DNA of 32,817 nt from Planctomycetota bacterium (lineage in GTDB: Bacteria > Planctomycetota > GCA-002687715). Numbering within the stretch: position 1 is the first letter of the stretch; the number at the start of each line of letters is the position of its first letter. The DNA lies in contig NZBC01000219.1 of NCBI GenBank assembly GCA_002687715.1, positions 1 to 32,817 on the forward strand, written 5' to 3'. The position numbers were made by a program, and so were the translations under genes. The notes under the pieces were generated by a model. The model saw only the letters and a program-made list of their open reading frames with translations. It was not told the origin of the DNA and searched no databases. This document shows, piece after piece, positions 20,945 through 27,242 of the stretch.

Positions 20945-22059
20945 CACTCCTCTCCTCGTGGCTGTATCTCGTCGGTGAGGCGGTCGTCGAACGTCCGGCC
21001 TTCGGCGACCGCGCGACGCAGGGCAACGAAGTCGACCTCCCGGTTGCCGCGAGGGCCCTCGTTGAAGGCGCGGAACCCCGCCTTGGCCTCGGTGGTCATG
21101 TTGAGTGCGAGCCAGGCCCGGTTGGATTCCCGGTTGCGGTCCCAATGCTCGAGCTTGTGCTTGCGTACGGACTCGACGGTCTTGGTCAGGCAGCCGGGCA
21201 TTGTGAGCAACAGCTGGCCGCACAGGCGTTCCACGACCGCGTCGAGTGGAGCGAGATCGACCTCGCCACTACGGATGAGTTCGCGTCCGGCCCGGAGAGC
21301 GTCTCCCGTCCGGGGCGTGCCGTAGACGATTCGCCCTCCGTCGAGCCACCGGTCGGTGACGACGGTGGGATTCGCCACCACTTCGCCGTCTACCTGGAGC
21401 ACCGGCACCACCTCGGTGAGGAGCCCGTAGCGCTGGGCTTCGTACGCGGTCCACGTCTCGCACAGTGTGCAGGATTGCATGGCCCGCTCCACGCCTACGA
21501 ACGCGGGGAGGAAGTCGGTGGAGCCGCCGTCCGGCGCGGAGCCGTGTTTTGGACCGGCCTGACCGAAGACCGCGAGATCTGACGAGACGCTGAAGTCGCA
21601 CGCCATGCCGATCTCCTGGCCCCCCGCGATCCGCATCCCGTTCACCCGGCAGATGACCGGTTTGTCGCAGCCCAGGATGGCCGAGACCATGTCGTTGAAG
21701 AGCCGCATGTACTGGCGGTACTCCTCCGGTCTGCCAGCGTAGTACTCCGCGTATTCCTTGGTGTTCCCGCCCGTGCAGAACGATCGGGATCCCGCACCCG
21801 TGAACACCACCGCGACGACGTCCCGCTCGCAGGAGGCGCGGCGGAAGCCGAGGATCACGGCCTTGACCATTTCCGTCGTGTACGAGTTGTGCTGGGCCGG
21901 GTTGTCGAGCGTGATCCAGACGTTGTAGAGGTCCGGTGCGATCGCTCCGTCCGGCATGCGGGCCGGTCGCTTCTCCCAGCGGACGCTCTCGCCCGCCGGG
22001 TCGTGACTGTCAAGGGTGTGGTTGCTCAGCGTGAGTGTCATGGCATCGGGTTCGTTCAT
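20944..22059 (-). CDS. oah: 6-oxocyclohex-1-ene-1-carbonyl-CoA hydrolase (ring-opening)
   Basis: 371 aa, crotonase superfamily but longer than ordinary hydratases, as is usual for Oah/BamA. Key segments are YNVWITLDNPAQHNSYTTEMVKAVI, the first oxyanion strand TGAGSRSFCTGGNTKEYAEYYAGRP and the second NGMRIAGGQEIGMACDFS with FGQAGPKHGSAPDGGSTDFLP, all typical of ring-cleaving hydrolases. It adds water and opens the alicyclic ring to 3-hydroxypimeloyl-CoA. The ATG at 22059 overlaps the had stop (ATGA); an internal ATG at 22041 would also fit. The distinctive insert and neighbours leave little doubt. Confidence 0.92.
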   Translation of the reverse strand: MNEPDAMTLTLSNHTLDSHDPAGESVRWEKRPARMPDGAIAPDLYNVWITLDNPAQHNSYTTEMVKAVILGFRRASCERDVVAVVFTGAGSRSFCTGGNTKEYAEYYAGRPEEYRQYMRLFNDMVSAILGCDKPVICRVNGMRIAGGQEIGMACDFSVSSDLAVFGQAGPKHGSAPDGGSTDFLPAFVGVERAMQSCTLCETWTAYEAQRYGLLTEVVPVLQVDGEVVANPTVVTDRWLDGGRIVYGTPRTGDALRAGRELIRSGEVDLAPLDAVVERLCGQLLLTMPGCLTKTVESVRKHKLEHWDRNRESNRAWLALNMTTEAKAGFRAFNEGPRGNREVDFVALRRAVAEGRTFDDRLTDEIQPRGEE

Positions 22060-23111
22060 GGGACCAGGACCGGGCGGCGGTCCAGGGAATGGGAACGGGC
22101 GGCCGCCAGCACCTCGTTCACCTCGCTCATCGGAAACTCCTGGATGAACGGTCCGATCTTCACGCTCCCGTCGCGCACGAGCTTCAGGACCGGTGGATAG
22201 AGTTCGGGCAGGCAACCCCAGTTTCCCTCGCACGTCGCATCGAAGGCCATCAGGTTGGAGAGGCGGACGCTCACCGGGTCGCGCGTGAACCCGACGATGC
22301 TGAGCCACGCACCGTGATTGAGGAGCGAGAACGCGGTGGCCTGGCCGGCCGTGGTTCCCGAGCACTCGAAGATCCGCCAGCACGTTTGGGGGAGGCCGCG
22401 CTCTTTTGCGAACGCACGCACGGTCTTCTTGAGGTCACGGGGCGTCATCGCCGAGGGATCGACCGCGAGGTCGACGCCGAACTCGGTCATGCGGGCGAGT
22501 CGGTCCGCATCCACCTCGATGCCGAATACGACCGCACCCTGCGCTTTCGCGATCTGGGCACAGAAACCGCCCACGCCGCCCAGGCCGACCACCACCGCGA
22601 CCTGTCCCGGCTGGAGGTCCGAGCGCCGGACCGCTTGATAGGGCGTGGAGATTGCGTCGGCGATGACCGAGAGCTGTCGGAGCTCGGACTCGTCGCACGG
22701 TCCATCGACCGGACACAGTCCGTCGGCGGGAACGATGAGGTGGCTCGCGAACCCGCCGTGGATGTCGTTTCCGGGCATCCGCTGATGGGGGCAGATCGAA
22801 CCTCGTCCCGTCTCGCACGCGGTGCAATGACCGCACGGCATCACCGCCGGGACCACGACGAGGGCGTCGTTCCAGGTCGACGTGTCGGCCGCGGTGGCCA
22901 CGACCCGTCCGGAGACTTCATGCCCCAGCGTCAGGGGAAGCTCGTGGCGAGGTCGGACTCCGTCGTACAGGAAGCCGATATCCGTGTGGCAGAGCCCGCA
23001 GGCCGCGACCTCGACGACGACTTCACCCGTCCCCGGCTCGAACGTGGGTACCTCGACCCGCTCGAGTGGTTGCTCAGGCTCCCGCATTTCCCAGCGATAT
23101 CCCTGGACCAT
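22056..23111 (-). CDS. had: 6-hydroxycyclohex-1-ene-1-carbonyl-CoA dehydrogenase
   Basis: 351 aa, zinc-dependent alcohol dehydrogenase family. The catalytic Zn site is in ACGLCHTDIG and LGHEVSG, the four-Cys structural Zn site in MPCGHCTACETGRGSICP, and the Rossmann motif is GLGGVGG. It oxidises the Dch product with NAD+ to 6-oxocyclohex-1-ene-1-carbonyl-CoA, the Oah substrate. It is the first gene of the eight-gene operon. The ATG at 23111 follows GGGAG. A sigma-54-type promoter lies 40 nt upstream, and two palindromic elements about 70-115 bp further upstream may bind an NtrC-type activator. Confidence 0.9.
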   Translation of the reverse strand: MVQGYRWEMREPEQPLERVEVPTFEPGTGEVVVEVAACGLCHTDIGFLYDGVRPRHELPLTLGHEVSGRVVATAADTSTWNDALVVVPAVMPCGHCTACETGRGSICPHQRMPGNDIHGGFASHLIVPADGLCPVDGPCDESELRQLSVIADAISTPYQAVRRSDLQPGQVAVVVGLGGVGGFCAQIAKAQGAVVFGIEVDADRLARMTEFGVDLAVDPSAMTPRDLKKTVRAFAKERGLPQTCWRIFECSGTTAGQATAFSLLNHGAWLSIVGFTRDPVSVRLSNLMAFDATCEGNWGCLPELYPPVLKLVRDGSVKIGPFIQEFPMSEVNEVLAAARSHSLDRRPVLVP

Positions 23112-23151
23112 GGATTCTCCCTATGGCGGTGCTCCGCCCGGCGGTTCCTTA

Positions 23152-23166
23152 GCAATCCGCGGGCCT
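23152..23166 (-). promoter_or_regulatory. Predicted sigma-54 promoter of the benzoyl-CoA degradation operon
   Basis: On the minus strand: AGGCCCG-CGGA-TTGC followed by T, with GG-N10-GC spacing and TTGCW. Predicted start near 23140, leader about 29 nt. The 40-nt distance from -12 to the ATG equals that of the Crp/Fnr and tryptophanase promoters. Confidence 0.72.
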
Positions 23167-23221
23167 GGGTCGTGGGGCAACGGCGGTCTGGTGCGCGAAT
23201 GGTCCGAGCAGCATCACCGGC

Positions 23222-23267
23222 GTGGAGGATTCCCCACTCTCGCACCAGGCGCGGGGGAATCCCCACC
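23222..23267. promoter_or_regulatory. Paired palindromic elements upstream of the benzoyl-CoA operon (candidate enhancer)
   Basis: GTGGAGGATTCCCCAC at 23222-23237 and GCGGGGGAATCCCCACC at 23251-23267 have centres 29 bp apart. The first is part of a 17-bp match to 10036-10052 beside the NtrC-type regulator gene. Viewed together, GGATTCCCC (23227-23235) and GGGGAATCC (23254-23262) also form a 9-bp inverted repeat. They are 56-101 bp upstream of the -24 element, a typical enhancer distance. Confidence 0.5.
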
Positions 23268-23334
23268 GGCTCGGCGAGGTGAGGGGCGAACCTGACCGCC
23301 CTGGACGCGTTGCTTCGGATAGAAAGGACGTCCG

Positions 23335-25935
23335 ATGAGAAACCTCGTCGTCGCGATCTTCGTTCTGGGTCTCATCGTCCTCGGCTGGCTGCTGCTGCGG
23401 GAGGAGGGCGCAGTGGAGGATGACCCGGGGCGAGCTGCCCCGGCGAGTGTCATCCCGGATCCCGCACCGGATCCCGTCGCTCCGGGGGCGCCGATCTCTT
23501 CCGTTCCCTTCGTCGAGCCACGAGTGCCGGAGGACCTGACGCCGGATGAGACGACCGGGCCGACGATCGAGGTGCAGGTGCTCGAGAAGGAGACGGGCGC
23601 GCCGGTCGCCGATGCGGAGGTGGTGGTCACCTCCATGTCGGCGTACCTGGCGGCAGTTCGTACGCTGCGGACCTTCCACGGTTCTCCCGCGAGCCGGCGT
23701 GCCCGTCGCCGACTGGGGCGGGCCGAGAACACCGGCGAGGATGGCATCGTTCGCGTCGCCGTGCGCGGCGACGGTAAAGGCGCACACTGGGTCGAGGCCC
23801 GAAAGGGCGATCTCTGGGACTTCCGCTACCTCATCCGGATCACGAAGGAACCCGTGGTCCTCTCGCTGGTTCGCGACCAGCTTCTCCGGGTGCGGGTTCG
23901 CGGTCACGGGGGACGTCCCCGATCCGGCGTACCCGTCGCCGTGCGACGCGCGAGCGGGCCCCGCCGTTTCTCCTTCAAGAAGACGGAGACCGAGCCTCCC
24001 GCGGGAATCGCGACCTTCGAGCACATGCAGCGTCGGTTCGCGCAGGGAGACGGCTGGCATGCGACTTTCGCGTTCCCGATGATCGATCCCCCGGGCGTGC
24101 CCGTGGACGAGGGGCAGCTCCCGGCGGAGCCGATTGATCTCGCGCTACCCGGCGCGGGTTCGCTGGACGTCACCGTGCGGGATGGCGGCGGGCGGCTCGT
24201 CGACGGCGAACGGGATGGGTTTCGAATCGTAGTGGAGGCGTTCGCGGGGCCGGAGGAGCGGGAGCCGCTCTGGCCGGACGGTCCGACGTCGAAACCGGAG
24301 TTGCGGCAGGGAAGGGCCCGGGTGCCCTGGCTCGGACTCGGGTTGTTCCTGCGCGTCACCGCGGAGTCGACGAAGGCCAAATCGGGGCGCAAGCCCGTGG
24401 TCGTGACGCTCGCGGGACCGCGCACCGATGGCGACGTCGTCGCGTGCACTCTCGAGGTCCCCTTCGAGGCCGCGCCCTCGGCGGTGGTCGTCGGCCGCCT
24501 CGTGCGCCGGGACGGGACGCCGTGGTCACGTACCGAGATCTGGGCGTGGTCGCGTCTCGTCCCGTACCGACCGGACACGCATCAAGAGACGATCACCACC
24601 ACGGGGGATGGCCGGTTCCGCCTCCTGGTCCGGGACCCGATTCCAGAGGGCGGCTCGCGCCGCATCCGGCTGACCGTTCGCGGACCTGAGGGGAACGGGA
24701 CGGTAGGCTGGCTCGACCTCTCCCGCGCGCTGTCCGCGGGGCCGAACGATGTTGGGGACGTCGTCCTCGATCTCGGCGAGCTCCTCGTCGGCGGCCAGGT
24801 CGTCGACGACACCGGCCGCCCCGTGGAAGGGGCCAGATACTCCGTCGGGATGCTGGTCGAGAAGAACGGCAAGGAGTACTGGCCCGACGTCAGAGTGTCC
24901 GGTGATCCGCTCACTGACGACCAGGGTCGGTTCGCCGTCTACACCGTCACGGGAGATCCGCTGCCGACCACCGCACTGCGGTTCCGCGCGCGCCATAGCG
25001 GGTTCCTCTCCGGAGAGCGCGTTCCGTTCTCGATCGGAACGCGCAGCCTGCACTACGTCATCGAACGTGCAGGTGGCCTGGCCGGCTCGGTCGTCCTCGC
25101 GAGCGGGCAGGCGCCGGAGGACTTCAAGATCACCATCTGGCGCGGCAAATCCCCTTCGTGGGCGGAGGTGCGGACCGACGGATCGTTCGAGAAGTCGGCG
25201 TTGCGCGCGGGCCGGGTCGACGTGACGATCGAGCTGCTCACCGGCACCTACGACGGCGCTCCATCGAAGAAGGTCAAGGACCTGGAGATCGTGGCCGGGG
25301 TGGTGACCCGGGACCCTCGACTGCAGAACGTCCGCCTCGAATCCGACGTCAAGAAGGTCGCCCTCACGCTCGTGGACCGGACGGGGGCGCCGGTGGGCCG
25401 GGCCCGCGTGGAGGTGCTCGGCGACGCGAACCCGCGTGCGACGTACTCGGATGGCAAGGGTCGGGTGGTGGTGCGCTCGAAGACGCTGCCCTTGGATTGT
25501 CGGATCACGGCGTGGGGGTTTCGGCGGCGAGTCGTGCGGGACGTGCGAGCCGATCGCCGGGTGGTCCTCGATCGTGGTCTGGACGTTCGGATCATCACCA
25601 GCGTCCAGACCAAGGGCAGCGATCCCGAGTATCTCCTGGGTGCGCAGGTCGTTCGCGTCAAGCCGAACGGAATGCACGAGTACGTCTTCGCGCGGATCTC
25701 CCCGGCTCGCGGCACGCTCTTCGACGCGAAGGGCCGGCTCAAGTTGCGATTCCCGGAACCGGGGACGTTCCGGATCGATCCGTACCTGGTGGTGATCGGC
25801 CCCGTGGCCAGCGGAGGCAGCATCGGCATGAAGCCGGTTCCGGAGATCACGGTTCGAGACGTCCCCGGTCCCCAGACATTCCGCATCGACATCCCGCAGG
25901 AGCTCGTGAACAGCGCGATCAAGAAGCTCCGTTGA
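23335..25935 (+). CDS. Large exported protein with carboxypeptidase-regulatory / Cna-B-like repeats (866 aa)
   Basis: An N-terminal hydrophobic segment (MRNLVVAIFVLGLIVLGWLLL, residues 1-21) acts as signal anchor or uncleaved signal. A Pro-rich acidic linker (about 25-75) and a series of beta-sandwich modules follow, starting near residues 77 (IEVQVLEKETGAPVADAEVVV), 383 (VVVGRLVRRDGTPW), 483 (LLVGGQVVDDTGRPVEGARY), 581 and 675 (VALTLVDRTGAPVGRARVEV). The repeated G-x-P-V-x-x-A-x-V core is typical of carboxypeptidase-regulatory-like domains. No catalytic domain is seen. The ATG has AAAGGA upstream. A cell-envelope structural or adhesion role is likely. It is divergent from the benzoyl-CoA operon but lacks a visible sigma-54 promoter. 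Confidence 0.88.
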   Translation: MRNLVVAIFVLGLIVLGWLLLREEGAVEDDPGRAAPASVIPDPAPDPVAPGAPISSVPFVEPRVPEDLTPDETTGPTIEVQVLEKETGAPVADAEVVVTSMSAYLAAVRTLRTFHGSPASRRARRRLGRAENTGEDGIVRVAVRGDGKGAHWVEARKGDLWDFRYLIRITKEPVVLSLVRDQLLRVRVRGHGGRPRSGVPVAVRRASGPRRFSFKKTETEPPAGIATFEHMQRRFAQGDGWHATFAFPMIDPPGVPVDEGQLPAEPIDLALPGAGSLDVTVRDGGGRLVDGERDGFRIVVEAFAGPEEREPLWPDGPTSKPELRQGRARVPWLGLGLFLRVTAESTKAKSGRKPVVVTLAGPRTDGDVVACTLEVPFEAAPSAVVVGRLVRRDGTPWSRTEIWAWSRLVPYRPDTHQETITTTGDGRFRLLVRDPIPEGGSRRIRLTVRGPEGNGTVGWLDLSRALSAGPNDVGDVVLDLGELLVGGQVVDDTGRPVEGARYSVGMLVEKNGKEYWPDVRVSGDPLTDDQGRFAVYTVTGDPLPTTALRFRARHSGFLSGERVPFSIGTRSLHYVIERAGGLAGSVVLASGQAPEDFKITIWRGKSPSWAEVRTDGSFEKSALRAGRVDVTIELLTGTYDGAPSKKVKDLEIVAGVVTRDPRLQNVRLESDVKKVALTLVDRTGAPVGRARVEVLGDANPRATYSDGKGRVVVRSKTLPLDCRITAWGFRRRVVRDVRADRRVVLDRGLDVRIITSVQTKGSDPEYLLGAQVVRVKPNGMHEYVFARISPARGTLFDAKGRLKLRFPEPGTFRIDPYLVVIGPVASGGSIGMKPVPEITVRDVPGPQTFRIDIPQELVNSAIKKLR

Positions 25936-25948
25936 TTCGACTTCCTCG

Positions 25949-26263
25949 TCAGTCCGCTTCGATGACGTCGCGCGCCCACGCGAGCGCGGCCATTGCGCCC
26001 GGGAATCCGACCGTGGGCACGAGCAGTAGGAGCGCGTGGTAGATCTCGTCCTCGGTGACGCCGGCGCGCAGTGCCTTGCGGACGTGCGCGTGCAGACCTC
26101 CTTCGAGTCGTGCAGCTCCGGAGATGCAGACCTTCAGGAGGGCTCGGGTCTTGTCGTCCAGGGGGCCGGAGCCGTGGACGCTCGTTCCCAGGGCTTCGTA
26201 GCCGGCCGCGGCGTCGGGGAAGCGGTCCTGGAACCAGAGAAAGTGGGACGGGACGTCGCTCAT
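25949..26263 (-). CDS. Carboxymuconolactone decarboxylase-like protein without the CxxC motif (104 aa)
   Basis: A small all-helical AhpD/CMD-fold protein: KTRALLKVCISGAARLEGGLHAHVRKALRAGVTEDEIYHALLLLVPTVGFPGAM. The ATG at 26263 follows GGAGG. The usual peroxidatic CxxC before the His is replaced by EGGLHAH (His58, His60), and the only Cys nearby is Cys46, so AhpD-type disulfide chemistry is unlikely. It may be a decarboxylase-like or non-catalytic relative. It lies downstream of the Crp/Fnr gene, separated by a hairpin (26306-26322), and converges with the surface-protein gene. Confidence 0.85.
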   Translation of the reverse strand: MSDVPSHFLWFQDRFPDAAAGYEALGTSVHGSGPLDDKTRALLKVCISGAARLEGGLHAHVRKALRAGVTEDEIYHALLLLVPTVGFPGAMAALAWARDVIEAD

Positions 26264-26305
26264 CGGTGCCTCCGGTGATTGGAGTGGGATCGGTGGAAGG
26301 GGCGT

Positions 26306-26322
26306 GGGCTGTCTCTCAGCCC
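26306..26322. terminator. Hairpin between the Crp/Fnr and CMD-like genes
   Basis: GGGCTG-TCTCT-CAGCCC: a perfect 6-bp stem with a 5-nt loop, 13 nt after the Crp/Fnr stop codon in the direction of transcription. No clear T-run follows, so it may be a weak terminator or processing site. Confidence 0.4.
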
Positions 26323-26334
26323 CACGGGGGGAGT

Positions 26335-27042
26335 CTACGGGCAGCTGGAGGTCGAGGGCCACGACCGACCGGCCATACTCCCGAGTCGGCAGGGTTCCAG
26401 CAACGTGATTCGGCGGCCCTGAGTCTCGACGAGCTTCTGCGCCCGAAACGCCGACAGCACGCGGATGAACGTCTCGGGCGCCATTCCCGCGAGCCCCGCC
26501 AGATCCTGGCGACTCAACTGGGGTGAGACGGTGGTGGTCCCGCTGGCAGCGGCGAGCTCCACCAGAACGGACGCGGCCCGGGCCCGAGCGGTCATGAGGC
26601 CGAAGTCGCGCAGCCGTTCGTTCAGTTGCAGGATCTGGAACGCGAACCCGTCGAGCATCACCCGTACGAACGGAGCGGGCAGGCCGCCATGAATCGGAAG
26701 GCGCCGGACGCGGGAGCACTCCGCGGCGACGACGGTCGCGCGAGACACCACCCCGGTGAGCGCCTCCATTCCGCACCACGCACCGGGCCGCAGCACCTGG
26801 GTGACGATCAGGCGGTCGAGGTGATCGCGTTTGCGGACGAGCAGGGAGCCAGCTTCGATGCGCCAGACGGAGGCGATCGGCTCGCCGACGCTGAAGAGCG
26901 CCTCTTCCGGTTCCAGCGTCGCCTCCTCTTCGAGGGGCAGAGCATCGGAGATGCCGCAAAGTTCGAAACAATCAGGCCGGGACGCCGGGGGCTTTCCGTC
27001 TTCGCCCTCCGGGGCCGGCCTCGGGCCGGTCGGTGGCATCAT
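26335..27042 (-). CDS. Crp/Fnr-family transcriptional regulator (235 aa)
   Basis: An N-terminal cyclic-nucleotide-binding-like jelly roll (LFSVGEPIASVWRIEAGSLLVRKR...LRPGAWCGMEALTG) is followed by a long dimerisation helix and a winged HTH (LSRQDLAGLAGMAPETFIRVLSAFRAQKLVETQGRRI), in which E-x3-R of the recognition helix matches the Fnr-type pattern. The start was set at the ATG at 27042, because the upstream ATG at 27093 lies inside the predicted sigma-54 promoter; a second ATG follows immediately. Cys residues stand near the N-terminus (DCFELCG, residues 25 and 29) and in the beta roll (90 and 109), so an Fe-S cluster or thiol redox switch is conceivable. It is divergent from tryptophanase, which it may regulate. 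Confidence 0.88.
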   Translation of the reverse strand: MMPPTGPRPAPEGEDGKPPASRPDCFELCGISDALPLEEEATLEPEEALFSVGEPIASVWRIEAGSLLVRKRDHLDRLIVTQVLRPGAWCGMEALTGVVSRATVVAAECSRVRRLPIHGGLPAPFVRVMLDGFAFQILQLNERLRDFGLMTARARAASVLVELAAASGTTTVSPQLSRQDLAGLAGMAPETFIRVLSAFRAQKLVETQGRRITLLEPCRLGSMAGRSWPSTSSCP

Positions 27043-27082
27043 GGTCTGGAGCCTCGTCGGGGTATGCACATGGGACTCCAGT

Positions 27083-27097
27083 GCAAGCGTCATGCCG
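27083..27097 (-). promoter_or_regulatory. Predicted sigma-54 promoter of the Crp/Fnr gene
   Basis: On the minus strand: CGGCATG-ACGC-TTGC followed by A, the same 15 bases as the hemerythrin promoter at 11900-11914. Predicted start near 27071, 29 nt before the chosen ATG at 27042. Confidence 0.75.
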
Positions 27098-27159
27098 GGA
27101 TCGCCGGTGCGCCTCTGACGGCGCGACTCAGGCCGGAGTTGGTGAAACTTCCGCGCTGG

Positions 27160-27175
27160 CTGGGAGATTCTCCCC
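27160..27175. promoter_or_regulatory. Palindromic element between the divergent Crp/Fnr and tryptophanase promoters
   Basis: CTGGGAGATTCTCCCC contains the perfect odd palindrome GGGAGA-T-TCTCCC (27162-27174). It belongs to the same type as the elements at 10036 and 23222. It lies 63 bp upstream of the Crp/Fnr -24 region but only 13 bp upstream of the tryptophanase -24 region. Confidence 0.4.
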
Positions 27176-27187
27176 GCGGGAGGGGCG

Positions 27188-27202
27188 AGGCACGCGGATT
27201 GC
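27188..27202 (+). promoter_or_regulatory. Predicted sigma-54 promoter of tryptophanase
   Basis: AGGCACG-CGGA-TTGC fits TGGCACG-N4-TTGC except for the first base. The GTG start is 40 nt downstream of the -12 element; predicted transcription start near 27214. Confidence 0.8.
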
Positions 27203-27242
27203 GGCCCGGCCCCGTGATCTCTCGCACCAGGAGAACCCAGCC

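Noticed and set aside
23112..23334. A sigma-54 promoter for the large surface protein gene.
   Set aside because: The best plus-strand candidate (TGGACGCGTTGC near 23310) has only 7 nt between GG and GC instead of 10.
26263..26325. Possible -24/-12 spacing (GG-N10-GC) before the CMD-like gene on the minus strand.
   Set aside because: It reads CAGC instead of TTGC and coincides with the GGGCTG/CAGCCC hairpin, which explains the match.
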